In this document: in pieces, positions 15,219-27,679 of the stretch
How the letters are laid out: the number at the start of each line of letters is the position of its first letter
How positions within the stretch are numbered: position 1 is the stretch's first letter
Source of the DNA: Deinococcus hopiensis KR-140
Lineage (GTDB): Bacteria > Deinococcota > Deinococci > Deinococcales > Deinococcaceae
NCBI RefSeq assembly: GCF_900176165.1
Contig: NZ_FWWU01000009.1
Span: 338,501 to 402,500, forward strand
Length of the DNA: 64,000 nucleotides
Direction of reading: 5' to 3'
Program-made: the position numbers and the translations under genes
The notes under the pieces: generated by a model
Told to the model about the DNA's origin: nothing
The model's input: the letters and a program-made list of their open reading frames with translations, nothing else
The model's database searches: none

Positions 15219-16289
15219 ATGACGGCCTCTGCCCGCCTCCCCCACACCCTGCCACCCCATCGGCTCAGCGTCGCGCCCATGATGGACTGGACGGACCGGC
15301 ACTGCCGCGCCTTTCACCGCACGTTGAGCCGCCGGACCCTGCTGTATACCGAAATGGTCACGACAGGCGCGCTGCTTCATGGGGACCGCGAGCGGCACTT
15401 GGGCTTTTCGGCGGTGGAGCACCCGGTCGCCCTGCAACTCGGCGGGAGTGACCCGGCGGCACTCGCCGAGTGCGCCCGAATTGCGCAGGACTGGGGCTAC
15501 GACGAAGTGAACCTGAACTGCGGCTGTCCCAGTGACCGGGTGCAGAGTGGTGCGTTCGGGGCCTGTCTCATGGGCACGCCGGATGTGGTGGCCCGCGCGG
15601 TGGAGGCGATGCGAGGGGCAACGCATCTCCCCGTCACCGTGAAGCACCGCATCGGCATCGACGATCTGGACAGCTACGAACACCTCTCCCACTTTGTACG
15701 GACGGTGGAAGCGGCAGGCTGCGAAACGTTGATCGTGCATGCCCGTAAGGCGTGGCTCTCGGGCCTCTCCCCGAAAGAAAATCGCGAGATTCCACCTCTC
15801 CGCTACGAGGTGGTGCGGCAACTGAAGGCGGACTTCCCGCACCTGACCCTCGTTCTGAATGGCGGCGTGCTGTCACTCGAAGACGCGCAGGAACACCTGA
15901 CCTGGGCCGACGGCGTGATGATCGGGCGAGCAGCCTACAGCGGTCCTTACATCCTGGCGACGGCAGACCGCGACGTGTTCGGTGAGGACGTGACGCCGCC
16001 CACCCGCCGTGAAGCCATCGAGGCATATCTGCCCTACGTGGCGGCGAGGCTGGAGGAGGGCCAGCCCCTGAACCGCATGATGAAACACACGCTGGGCCTC
16101 TTTGCCGGGCAGCCCGGCGCGCGCCACTGGAAGCGGACGGTCAGCGAGCAGGGCCACCGACCCGGCGCCGGGCTGGAAGTGGTGCGGGAAGCGTTGGCGG
16201 GGGTACCGGAAAGTGTCCTGGACGCGGGGCCGGGGGGGGGAGAGAAGCGGCCGGCACCGGATGGACCTTCGCAGGGGTCGCAACTCTAG
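15219..16289 (+). CDS. dusA: tRNA-dihydrouridine synthase A (DusA)
   Basis: DusA is an FMN enzyme that reduces U20 and U20a of tRNA to dihydrouridine. Seen are SVAPMMDWTDRHCR (FMN loop), LNCGCPSDRVQSGAFGACLM with the catalytic cysteine, VTVKHRIGID, and VLNGGV...WADGVMIGRAAY. The DusA-type ARKAWLSGLSPKENR block is present. The ATG at 15219 follows TACACT (15204-15209) by 9 nt. Length 356 is slightly long because of a low-complexity tail. Confidence 0.95.
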   Translation: MTASARLPHTLPPHRLSVAPMMDWTDRHCRAFHRTLSRRTLLYTEMVTTGALLHGDRERHLGFSAVEHPVALQLGGSDPAALAECARIAQDWGYDEVNLNCGCPSDRVQSGAFGACLMGTPDVVARAVEAMRGATHLPVTVKHRIGIDDLDSYEHLSHFVRTVEAAGCETLIVHARKAWLSGLSPKENREIPPLRYEVVRQLKADFPHLTLVLNGGVLSLEDAQEHLTWADGVMIGRAAYSGPYILATADRDVFGEDVTPPTRREAIEAYLPYVAARLEEGQPLNRMMKHTLGLFAGQPGARHWKRTVSEQGHRPGAGLEVVREALAGVPESVLDAGPGGGEKRPAPDGPSQGSQL

Positions 16290-16491
16290 TTATCCCATCA
16301 CGTATTTTATATGTCACTTTTAAGATTTGAATTTTAAGAAGAGCGCTGCAGGGCCTGTTTTCTAGAGCGGCGTATTCTTTTGGTGCTCTTTCCACCTGTC
16401 CCATTTGAAATGGACTCCAAGATGCGGGTTTCTTGTCCTTAGGCCGGTGAGATGCTTTTACATCACCTCGTGAGAAGGCAGGAGGTGGTGG

Positions 16492-16587
16492 ATGGTAGAG
16501 ACAGAACACAGTCGGACAAATCTTCCTGGAGGAGCGTGCTGGAGACTTCTGTCAGCCAGGAAGAATAACGTCTGGCCATATTTTTAG
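16492..16587 (+). CDS. Micro-ORF in AT-rich island, 31 aa
   Basis: ATG 16492 follows AGGAGGTG (16480-16487), an unusually complete ribosome site for this genome. The peptide starts MVETEHSRTNLPGGACWRLL and ends NVWPYF before TAG. No family was recognised. It could be a small protein, a leader peptide or chance. Confidence 0.3.
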   Translation: MVETEHSRTNLPGGACWRLLSARKNNVWPYF

Positions 16588-16897
16588 GCAACTGTATTTG
16601 GCTATTTTAAGAAGGCATATTTAACATCATCGCCTGTGATAAGTTTATGTGGATAACTTAAAACCGATTAAGAACTCTTTAAAGAATCTCATGCCCCTCC
16701 TGAGTGAAATAAGCCATTGAATCTTATGAGATTATAAAAATATCATTGATAGAACAAGAGGGAGCTGGGGTATTCTTCTGTGTCATTTTTCTTGACGGCT
16801 TATATATCTTGCCTCTTCCGTTATGTACCGCCTGGAAAAATCTAAAACAATAGAACCACAGAGACAAAAAAACTTCCTCAAGGATAGAGGAGGCGTG

Positions 16898-16966
16898 ATG
16901 TCATATTCCTGTCTGAACCTAAAAAGATTTCGAAACTTGTTATTATTTGACGAGTTTAAAGCTTGA
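16898..16966 (+). CDS. Micro-ORF in AT-rich island, 22 aa
   Basis: ATG 16898 follows GAGGAGG (16887-16893). The peptide begins MSYSCLNLKRFRNLLLF and stops at TGA 16964-16966. AT-rich codons differ from all neighbours. It may be the stump of a lost gene or a true small protein. Confidence 0.3.
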   Translation: MSYSCLNLKRFRNLLLFDEFKA

Positions 16967-17136
16967 AATTCATCTTTTCCCTAAGCTCATTGGTCATGGC
17001 CATGTGGATGACGTGCTGGGGCTGACTTTCGCTCCTCACATCCACATCGCTACCCTCACACTCTTTCCCGCACTCTTTTCTCAGTGGACTGGGGGTACGT
17101 TGATCTTCTGAGAGGCGACATCGATGACATTTGACT

Positions 17137-18369
17137 TCAGGTCTGCTTCCCCGCCCTGCGGAGCACCACGCCCGCCACGACGGTGCCGGCGAGGCTGAAC
17201 AGCGCTCCCATGTAAAAGGCCGCTCCGGGCTCGTGAACAGGTGCATCCGCGCGGGTGAAATAGGCGAAGACGGCGGTGGCGGCCAGCGGTCCGAAGATCC
17301 CCACCAGGCTGTTGATGCTGGTCAGGGCTCCCTGAATGCGTCCCTGCTCGGTGGAGTCCACGGTGCGGCTGATCAGCCCCTGGATGGCGGGTCCGGCAAT
17401 CCCTGCCAGGGAGCCGAACACGATGGAGGCGTACAGCACCGTGCCTGAGCGGGCCGCGCCCAGCAGCACGTACTGCACGGTACCCAGAATCAGTCCGGTC
17501 AGGATGGCTCCGCGTTCCCCCAGCGCTTTCATGGCGACGCCCACCAGCCCGCCCTGCACGACGGCGGAGAGCACGCCTACCACCGCCAGTGCCACCCCGT
17601 TTTGCGCCGGGGACCAGCCCAGCACCTTCTGCGTGAACAGCACCCAGGTATTGAAGATGACCTGTTGCGCCAGCCCAATCAGGAGAAATGCTGCCGCCAG
17701 GTTCCGCACCAGTGGGTAGCGCCCCAGGTCTCGCAGCGGCAGCAGCGGATTGAGGACGCTGCTGCCCACCGCCGCGCCCCGTTTCTCCAGTGGCAGCGAT
17801 TCGGGCAGCACGAACAGGCCGTACAGGGCGTTGAGCAGGGCCAGCCCGGAAGCCGCCAGAAAAGGCAGCCGCAAGTCGATGTTTCCCAGCACGCCGCCCA
17901 GCACAGGCCCGAGGATAAAGCCCACCCCGAACGTGGCCCCCAGCATCCCGAAGCTTTTGGCCCGGCCCTCGGGCGGCGTCACGTCCGCGAGGTAGGCGTT
18001 CGCCACCGTGATGCTCGCGCCCGTCATTCCCGCGATGAGGCGGCCCACAAACAGCCACCACAGGTTCGGCGCGAAAAACTGCAAGAGGTAGTCCAGCCCC
18101 ATTCCCGTGAGGCTGGCAAGCAGCACCGGACGGCGACCATAGCGGTCCGACAGCGCCCCCAGAATCGGCGCGAACACGAACTGCATCAGCGCATAGATGG
18201 CGGTAAAGACGCCGACGAGCTGTGCCCCCTGCGCCGCTGACGGGGCCAGCTTCGTGATGAGCAGCGGAAACACTGGAATGATTAGCCCCACCCCCATCAC
18301 GTCCAGCAGCACGGTCAGCAGGATGAAGGTCAGGGCGGCGGGCCGCCTGTGGGGGGAGGGCGCGGTCAT
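17137..18369 (-). CDS. MFS efflux transporter, TetA-like (TCR/Tet family)
   Basis: The 410-residue protein has twelve hydrophobic segments. The MFS loop 2-3 motif GALSDRYGRRPVLL is intact, as are NAYLADVTPPEGRAKSFG and GPVLGGVLG, which place it with TetA-like drug/H+ antiporters. The ATG at 18369 has a TACACT box 8 nt upstream (18378-18383, plus strand). An in-frame ATG at 18414 is ahead of the box and is rejected. It is next to the AT-rich island. The substrate is unknown. Confidence 0.9.
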   Translation of the reverse strand: MTAPSPHRRPAALTFILLTVLLDVMGVGLIIPVFPLLITKLAPSAAQGAQLVGVFTAIYALMQFVFAPILGALSDRYGRRPVLLASLTGMGLDYLLQFFAPNLWWLFVGRLIAGMTGASITVANAYLADVTPPEGRAKSFGMLGATFGVGFILGPVLGGVLGNIDLRLPFLAASGLALLNALYGLFVLPESLPLEKRGAAVGSSVLNPLLPLRDLGRYPLVRNLAAAFLLIGLAQQVIFNTWVLFTQKVLGWSPAQNGVALAVVGVLSAVVQGGLVGVAMKALGERGAILTGLILGTVQYVLLGAARSGTVLYASIVFGSLAGIAGPAIQGLISRTVDSTEQGRIQGALTSINSLVGIFGPLAATAVFAYFTRADAPVHEPGAAFYMGALFSLAGTVVAGVVLRRAGKQT

Positions 18370-18513
18370 CTGCGGGCAGTGTAAGCGGGCCACGCCGTCA
18401 GGGACTGTTCCCATTTGTGCTGTACGGCAAGGGACGCGCTCCCGCCCAGCCGGAGCCGAGAGGGCTTTGCAAAAGCTTGGGGTGACGGGAACAGCCCGCA
18501 GCGAGGGGCCCGC

Positions 18514-19587
<1,074 letters not shown>

Positions 19588-19618
19588 GGCGGAAAGTCTA
19601 CGCGGCTATCCTGCTGCC
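19588..19618. promoter_or_regulatory. 31-bp divergent leaderless promoter pair
   Basis: Two TANNNT boxes face away from each other: TATCCT (19607-19612) serves apaG with a 6-nt gap to ATG, and TAGACT (complement of 19595-19600) serves the M42 gene with a 7-nt gap. Only 6 bp separate the boxes, so each -35 region must lie inside the other gene. Confidence 0.7.
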
Positions 19619-20011
19619 ATGAACCGTTTCGCCCCTCTTCCAACTCCCGACGTTCGCGTGGAGGTGGACGCGTCCCACCTGTCCGGCCACTCGGTCCCCG
19701 GACGGCAGGTGTTCGCTTACGTCATCCGCATCGAGAACCGCAGCGATCAGACCTGGCAACTGCTTGCGCGGCACTGGCACATCGTAGACGCTGGGGGCCG
19801 CGAGACGGTGGTGGACGGCGAGGGCGTGGTGGGCGAGCAGCCCGTCATCCCGCCGGGCGGAAGTTTCATGTATGACTCCTTCGTTACGGTGGAAGACACG
19901 CCGGGGCGGATGGTCGGACACTACGTGATGCAAGACGCCTGGGGCGCCCGGACCGAGGTGCCCATTCCGCCATTCATGCTGGAAGTCCCGGGCGAACGAA
20001 CACTGAATTGA
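19619..20011 (+). CDS. apaG: ApaG domain protein (CorD)
   Basis: ApaG proteins are about 125-residue immunoglobulin-like beta proteins of uncertain role linked to Co2+/Mg2+ effects and diadenosine tetraphosphate in enterobacteria. Seen are VFAYVIRIENRSDQTWQLLA, RHWHIVDAGG and GEGVVGEQPVIPPGGSFMYDS. The glycine-rich GEGVVGEQP is the family hallmark. The ATG at 19619 follows TATCCT by 6 nt. Confidence 0.93.
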   Translation: MNRFAPLPTPDVRVEVDASHLSGHSVPGRQVFAYVIRIENRSDQTWQLLARHWHIVDAGGRETVVDGEGVVGEQPVIPPGGSFMYDSFVTVEDTPGRMVGHYVMQDAWGARTEVPIPPFMLEVPGERTLN

Positions 20012-20252
20012 AAAGTAAAGTTCAGATAAAGATGGGAGGCTGTTGTGCTCCTTTCTCGCCCTCTTCCTTGCAGACAGGAGAAGAAAGGAGAGTGCGGCCT
20101 CTCAAGCGGCAGGTGGCGCCGCAAGGAGAGGCCTGCCTGGAGGTTTCTCCCTGCTCCGGTGTGAGAAATTCCCCAATTTCCTCACAGCTCCATCACAGGC
20201 TGGGCTTCAAGCTGAGGCGATCCAAATTCACCTGCGTTGCCCCGGAGGAAAT

Positions 20253-22262
20253 GTGAAGAAGTCGCCGTCTCTGGCCCTGCCCCTGAGCGCCCTGCTGCTG
20301 CTCAGCGCCTGCTCCACCTCACCCACTCCCGCGGCCCAGGCACCTGTGCCTGCCGTCTCGGCCACCGCAAGCCCCTCCGAGTGCGCGACCTTCGCGGCGA
20401 ACGACATCGTGATCACGCGGATTGACTTCAACACGGACCGCGACTTCATCGACATCGCCAAGACCTTCGAGCCTGTGGGTGGCGGCAAGGCGCAGCGTTA
20501 CGTGCTGGTGGACGTGAGCAAGGACGACTTTGAGCGGCTGAGGGTGACGGCCCTGACGCGCGGCTGGAAAGTGCAGATCGACGAGACCGAGACGGCAAAA
20601 CAAAACGCCGCGCTGCGTCAGGTGAACGCGGGCGGCGTGACGTCCCAGAGCATCAGCGGCTACGCGTGCTACCGCACGGTGGAGGAGACCTACGCCTCGG
20701 CGCAAAGCCTCGTGACCCAGTACCCCAATCTGGCGAGCTGGAGCCCTATCGGTCAAAGCTGGCTCAAGACGCAGGGGCGCGGCGGCTACGACATGAACGT
20801 GCTGCGCCTGACCAACAGGAACACGGGCGGCACCAAGCCCAAGATGGTGGTCACGGCGGCCATCCACGGGCGCGAATACACCACCGCCGAGCTCGTGACG
20901 CGCTTCGGGGAATACCTGCTTGCCAACTACGGCAAGGACGCCGACGTGACCTGGATGCTCGATACCCAGGAAGTCGATCTGATCCTGCAGACCAACCCCG
21001 ACGGGCGCAAAAAGGCCGAAGCGGGCGCGCTGTGGCGCAAGAACGTGAACCCTTACGGCTGCTCGACGGCCAGCAAGCAGGGCACGGACCTCAACCGCAA
21101 TTTCTCGTTTGCCTGGGGCGGCGGCGGCGCGAGCACAGATCCTTGCAACGAGACCTTTCGGGGTGTCTCCGGCGGCTCCGAGCCCGAGGTGCAGACCGTC
21201 CAGAACTTCCTCAAGGCCACCTTCGCAGACCAGCGTGGGCCGGGCCGCACGGACGCTGCGCCCGCAGGCACGCCCGGGATCTATCTTGATATCCACAGCT
21301 ACTCGGACCTCGTGCTGTGGCCTTGGGGGGATACCAGTACCGTCGCGCCCAACGGCACGGCCCTGCAGTCGCTGGGACGCAAGCTGGCGTACTTCAACGG
21401 CTATACGCCTGAGCAGGCCGTGGGCCTGTACCCCACCAGCGGTACCACCGACGACTTCGCCTACGGTGAACTGGGCGTGGCCGCCTACACCATCGAGCTG
21501 GGCAGCGCCTTTTTCGAGTCGTGCTCCAGCTTCACGAGCGACGTGCTGCCGAAAAACCAGGCCGCCCTGCTGTACGCGCTGCGCACGGCCCGCGCGCCCT
21601 ACCAACTGGGCAGTGGCCCGGACGCGCTGAACGTCTCGGCCCCTGCCAGCGTGGCGACGGGCGCGAGCTTTACCCTGACCGGCACCATCGACAGCACCCG
21701 CTTCAACAACTCCAACGGCAGCGAGCCCTCGCGCCCGGTGTCGGGCGCCGAGTATTTCGTAGACACCGCGCCCTGGGCAGGTGGCACCGCGCAGGCCATG
21801 ACTGCCAGCGACGGGGCGTTCGGGGGCACCCAGGAGGGCGTGCGCGCCACCGTGGGTACCTCGGCCCTCGGTGCGGGCCGCCACACCATCTACGTGCGCG
21901 GCAAGAACAGTAGCGGCACGTATGGCCCAGTCTCGGCCCTGTTCGTGACGGTGGGCGGCACCACGCCGACCACGACGACGTACACGGGCAGCCTGGGCTC
22001 CGGAGCGAGCGCGTACCAGCCGAACGCGTCCGGCTTCTCCTACGCGGGCGGTACGCTGAAGGGCAGCCTGACGGGACCGGGCACCGCCGACTTCGACCTG
22101 TACCTCCAGAAGCTGAGTGGCAGCACCTGGAGCAATGTGGCCGCCAGTGAGGGCAGTACGAGCACGGAGAGCGTCTCCTACGCGGCGGCGAGCGGGACGT
22201 ACCGCTGGAACGTGCTGGCCTACTCGGGGAGCGGGGCGTATACGCTGACGGAAACGCGTTAA
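20253..22262 (+). CDS. Secreted M14 zinc carboxypeptidase lipoprotein with PPC-like C-terminal domain
   Basis: The protein of 669 residues starts at GTG 20253 behind GGAGGAA and has a lipoprotein signal ending LLLLSAC. The M14 domain carries the zinc ligands H205 and E208 (AAIHGREYTTAE) and H348 (DIHSYSD), with catalytic E415 in YTIELGSAF. It likely removes C-terminal residues from extracellular peptides. After residue about 455 come an Ig-like region and a C-terminal PPC-like beta domain (DFDLYLQKL...YRWNVLAYSGSGAYTL), common in exported peptidases. A longer in-frame opening back to 20043 has no ribosome site. Confidence 0.92.
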   Translation: MKKSPSLALPLSALLLLSACSTSPTPAAQAPVPAVSATASPSECATFAANDIVITRIDFNTDRDFIDIAKTFEPVGGGKAQRYVLVDVSKDDFERLRVTALTRGWKVQIDETETAKQNAALRQVNAGGVTSQSISGYACYRTVEETYASAQSLVTQYPNLASWSPIGQSWLKTQGRGGYDMNVLRLTNRNTGGTKPKMVVTAAIHGREYTTAELVTRFGEYLLANYGKDADVTWMLDTQEVDLILQTNPDGRKKAEAGALWRKNVNPYGCSTASKQGTDLNRNFSFAWGGGGASTDPCNETFRGVSGGSEPEVQTVQNFLKATFADQRGPGRTDAAPAGTPGIYLDIHSYSDLVLWPWGDTSTVAPNGTALQSLGRKLAYFNGYTPEQAVGLYPTSGTTDDFAYGELGVAAYTIELGSAFFESCSSFTSDVLPKNQAALLYALRTARAPYQLGSGPDALNVSAPASVATGASFTLTGTIDSTRFNNSNGSEPSRPVSGAEYFVDTAPWAGGTAQAMTASDGAFGGTQEGVRATVGTSALGAGRHTIYVRGKNSSGTYGPVSALFVTVGGTTPTTTTYTGSLGSGASAYQPNASGFSYAGGTLKGSLTGPGTADFDLYLQKLSGSTWSNVAASEGSTSTESVSYAAASGTYRWNVLAYSGSGAYTLTETR

Positions 22263-22425
22263 AGCTGGTAGAGGGGTGGGGCGAGGGAGGCCGTAAGGAG
22301 CGCTTCCTCGCTCCGCTTCATTTGGGATGGAGGGGCAAGGGGGGGCTTGATGCGGTTTACTCCTCCCCTCAGGGGGACGGCAAGCGCCGCTCGCCCTCTG
22401 CTTTCAGCGCTCTGCGGCGCAGCCC

Positions 22426-24174
<1,749 letters not shown>

Positions 24175-24249
24175 GGGCCACAGTCTAGGGAGGGGTGGGG
24201 AAAAGCGCCGTGACGTTCGGCCCCCTCAGCGCGCGGCCTGCACTGGAGC

Positions 24250-24548
24250 ATGACCGCACGCATCTGGCGGAGCACCACGTCCGCGGAACATGCGGAGGAC
24301 GACCTGCGGCTGATGTGGGCGGTGGCCCTCCCGGACGACCGAGCCGCACCAGGCAACCGGGGTGCCTTTGCCCTGTACCGTTTGGAGGGCGACACGGCCC
24401 ACTTCCTCACGCTGACCCACTGGGAGTTGCTGGAGGCCATCGGTGCCTTTGCCGCAGGCAGCGTAGAGGCCGCTACTACGGTTTCGACGGCGGGTATCCG
24501 GTCATTCGTGGGCCCGTCGTTGAGCTTTTCAAGCCGTTTTCGGAGTAG
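24250..24548 (+). pseudogene. Frameshifted monooxygenase-like (ABM fold) gene
   Basis: The first frame gives MTARIWRSTTSAEHAEDDLR and LYRLEGDTAHFLTLTHWELL, typical of small antibiotic-biosynthesis-monooxygenase-like proteins. Near 24468-24475 the frame slips; the natural ending YYGFDGGYP...VELFKPF is found in the +1 frame and stops at 24548. In the first frame the product would instead run to 24594 with a meaningless tail. A two-base loss or one-base gain explains this, either a true mutation or a sequencing error. Confidence 0.65.
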
Positions 24549-24559
24549 AGGGAGGTCGC

Positions 24560-25037
24560 ATGCGGCAATCCACCGAACTTGCCCGTCGCCGTGAACTGTT
24601 GCGCCGCCTGGAAGGCACCTGGACCGGAGAAGAAACCCTGGCCCCCTCGCCCTGGGCCGCCACCGGAACGGCAACGGGTCACATGATCTTCGCCCCTGCC
24701 CTCGGCGGCGTCATCCTGACGCAGCAGTATGCCAGGAACGTCCGGGACAGACCGGCTTCGCCCTTCAAGGCGTCCTGACCGTGGACCCGGAAGGCGGAGA
24801 CGTGCTGCCACCTTCGATACCTTCGGCGTTCTCCCGCTGGACCCAGCGCGCGGCGTTTGGGCAGTGAAAGGTGGGGCGGGCGATACCCTGCGGCTGAGCA
24901 AACGTATCCCACGCGGGGAGGACCGGCACACCTTCGTCTGCTCCGGGGACCGCCTGCCGAACAGGGTGGAGAATTGGCCGCCAGGTCAGGCAGAGTTCAC
25001 GCCCTTCCTCAAAGCCACCTATTTCCGCCGGCCCTAG
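24560..25037 (+). pseudogene. Frameshifted DUF1579-like gene
   Basis: ATG 24560 follows GGGAGG. Reading across three frames restores one protein: RRRELLRRLEGTWTGEETL and APALGGVILTQQYARNV in frame 1, TGFALQGVLTVDPEGGDVL in frame 2, then ATFDTFGVLPLDPARGVWA and GQAEFTPFLKATY in frame 3. Slips occur near 24745 and near 24803. The domain resembles DUF1579, small lipocalin-like proteins of unknown role. It follows the other broken gene by 11 bp, so both may have been one operon. Confidence 0.65.
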
Positions 25038-25190
25038 CGCATCTGTCTGAATGGCGCCCCATTCTCCCCATGCGCATGCAGGTTTGCTCGCCGGGCCGGT
25101 CAAAAAGAAGTCCGCACTTTGACGCATGCGCTAAGTCTTTGGCCCCGCTCTCCTGGAGGGACCCTAGAGCGGTGAAGGGGCCCCCAGCCC

Positions 25191-25943
25191 TCAGTCCTCG
25201 GCCGTCTCCCTCTCCGTCCCTACCGGAAGGGCCTCTGCCCCCCGCCTCGCCCCGTCCTCCACCTTCCACTTCACCTGACGCAGAAAGCCCCGAAACAGGC
25301 GACTTTCCGCGCTGCTCATCAGCGAGCGGTCCAGCATCGCGCGCCACAGTCGCAGCGTATGGCGCGCGCGCACAGCGTCTGTGTAGCCGATGAGGTGCAT
25401 GGTGTCGTGCAGGTGGCCGTACATCGCCTCCATCTCCTCGCGGGTGGCGGTTTTGCGAGTAGGATCGGGCACGTCGTCCTGCGCTTGCAAGAACTCGTAA
25501 CACACCAGCAGCACGGCCTGCGCGAGATTGAGGCTGGCGTAGTCGCCGGTGGGGACCCGCACCGTTACCTGGCACTGTTCCAGATCGCTGTTCACCAGCC
25601 CCGTCTCCTCCGGCCCGAACACGAGGGCGGGCGCAGCGGCGGCGCGCACGAGGGGCCGTACCTGCGCCGGATGCCGGGGCGCGGGCAGGTCCGCGCGGAG
25701 GCGTGCCGAGGTGCCCACGCTGAGGTCCCGGTCCGCCAGTGCCTCGCGCAGGGTGGGATAGATGCGCGCTCCGCGCAGCAGGTCCGCCGCGTGGACGGCC
25801 ATCGCCACCGCACTGCTGTCGAGATAATCGCAACGCGGCGCGACGATACGCAGGTCCCGCGCGTCCATGTTGAGCATCGCGCGGGCCGCCGAGCCGATGT
25901 TGCCCGGCGTTTTCGGAGAGACGAGGACGACGGCGAGGTTCAC
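25191..25943 (-). CDS. TrmJ-like tRNA 2'-O-methyltransferase (SPOUT family)
   Basis: SPOUT enzymes of this type methylate ribose 2'-O positions, with TrmJ acting on position 32 of tRNA using S-adenosylmethionine. Motifs are VLVSPKTPGNIGSAARAMLN (N terminus), LVFGPEETGL and the knot-forming YASLNLAQAVLLVCYE. The 250-residue size fits. GTG 25943 is 6 nt after TAGCAT (25950-25955, plus strand), which supports this start. The exact nucleotide target is inferred. Confidence 0.9.
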   Translation of the reverse strand: MNLAVVLVSPKTPGNIGSAARAMLNMDARDLRIVAPRCDYLDSSAVAMAVHAADLLRGARIYPTLREALADRDLSVGTSARLRADLPAPRHPAQVRPLVRAAAAPALVFGPEETGLVNSDLEQCQVTVRVPTGDYASLNLAQAVLLVCYEFLQAQDDVPDPTRKTATREEMEAMYGHLHDTMHLIGYTDAVRARHTLRLWRAMLDRSLMSSAESRLFRGFLRQVKWKVEDGARRGAEALPVGTERETAED

Positions 25944-25989
25944 GCCCCGATGCTAGCGCGGGAGGCGGCAGAAGGCGGATCGCTGACCG

Positions 25990-26679
<690 letters not shown>

Positions 26680-26726
26680 GGGGGCCATCGTATCCGGCCC
26701 GGTGGGAGCGCGTCCCGGCAGGGCGA

Positions 26727-27548
26727 TCAGGGCGCGGCGTAGATCGGATTCTCGATCTCCACGCCCAGCCCGAGCGCGAGGTCCGCGGCCAGTTCCTCCG
26801 GTGTATCGCCCCATCCCTCCACGCTGACATGTTCCAGGGCGCGCCCACGCACCCGGGCGCAAACGCCCAGCAGCAGGGCAGCGCGCAGGCCAGAAGTCCG
26901 CAGGTCCGGGCGCACCCCCGGCGCATCGATTCGCGCGTAACCGTCTTCCACCGCTGCGCGGCAGATTCCGGCGGCCTGTCCCTGCGCGTCCAGGGCGAGC
27001 AGGCTGAGTTCCCCGTCGAAGCCCCCAGCGCCTTCTGCCGCCGCTTCGGGCGTGACCGCGTGGTGCCCGATCCGGTCCTCGTAGGTGGCGAGGGCGTCCA
27101 GACGCAGGGCGGGGTCCAGCACCTCGGTGAGGGGCAGAAGCTGGAACCCTGCGGGAAGGGGAACTGTACCGGTGGGCGTCGGCCCCGCGAGCAGGCGGTA
27201 GGCCGCCACCTCCCGGAAGCCCGCCGCTTCCAGCGCTCGCGTTGGAAAGAGGGTGCCGTCCGCGAAGGCGTAGGCGCGCCCTGCCGCCCCGCGCGCGGTC
27301 TGGGCGAGTGCCGCCGCCGCTTCCAGATATTCGGGTCCCGGCAGCGCCCCACCCACCAGCTCCGAACCGTGTGCCGGGCTGGGGCGCAGGCCCACCGCTC
27401 CCTGCACTTCACCGTCCTCGTCATGGGCGGTCCACGCTCCGGTCAGGGTCCCGGCCATCCACGCCACAGCTTCCTCCGGCGCGCCATACAACGCGGCGAG
27501 GAGGGGCGGCAGATCGGCAGGCCGGGTGGGGAAGACGGTCACGGGCAT
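26727..27548 (-). CDS. GNAT-family N-acetyltransferase-like protein
   Basis: The 273-residue protein has two GNAT-like halves; the second shows GICRAAVEDGYARIDAPGVRP and LRTSGLRAALLLGVCARVR, the acetyl-CoA loop region. Acceptor unknown. The ATG at 27548 has TACCCT 7 nt upstream (27556-27561, plus strand). It borders the accessory island on its left side. Confidence 0.8.
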   Translation of the reverse strand: MPVTVFPTRPADLPPLLAALYGAPEEAVAWMAGTLTGAWTAHDEDGEVQGAVGLRPSPAHGSELVGGALPGPEYLEAAAALAQTARGAAGRAYAFADGTLFPTRALEAAGFREVAAYRLLAGPTPTGTVPLPAGFQLLPLTEVLDPALRLDALATYEDRIGHHAVTPEAAAEGAGGFDGELSLLALDAQGQAAGICRAAVEDGYARIDAPGVRPDLRTSGLRAALLLGVCARVRGRALEHVSVEGWGDTPEELAADLALGLGVEIENPIYAAP

Positions 27549-27608
27549 GGGGAGGAGGGTAGAGCATCCGCAGGAGGGCCAAAGCGAAAACCCTACCCGG
27601 AGGGGAGG

Positions 27609-27643
27609 GGCGATGCCCGGACCTGAACCGGGGACCTGACGAT
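27609..27643 (-). pseudogene. 3'-end fragment of tRNA-Met, putative attachment site of island
   Basis: These 35 bp match the 3' end of the tRNA-Met gene at 35854-35888 with two mismatches, from the acceptor through the T arm to the anticodon stem, then similarity ends. The encoded CCA is missing. The orientation is the same as the intact gene. Intact tRNA at one edge and a 3' fragment at the other is the usual footprint of an element integrated at a tRNA 3' end. Confidence 0.65.
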
Positions 27644-27679
27644 GAGGTGTACGGAGGCCCATGTCGGCCTCTCCTGCCT

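Larger units (their letters stand above)
16290..17136. other. AT-rich island with two Shine-Dalgarno-led micro-ORFs
   Basis: This stretch of about 850 bp is strikingly richer in A and T than everything around it. No long gene is present. Two short frames have strong ribosome sites and are listed separately. The composition suggests foreign or relaxed sequence; no transposon ends were recognised. Confidence 0.6.

Noticed and set aside
13751..15280. Long open frame (509 codons) antisense to glgC
   Set aside because: It is a by-product of high GC codon use in glgC; it has no domain, and glgC is unmistakable.
16956..17246. 96-codon minus frame overlapping the MFS 3' end
   Set aside because: Overlaps the real MFS gene in another frame and has no ribosome site.
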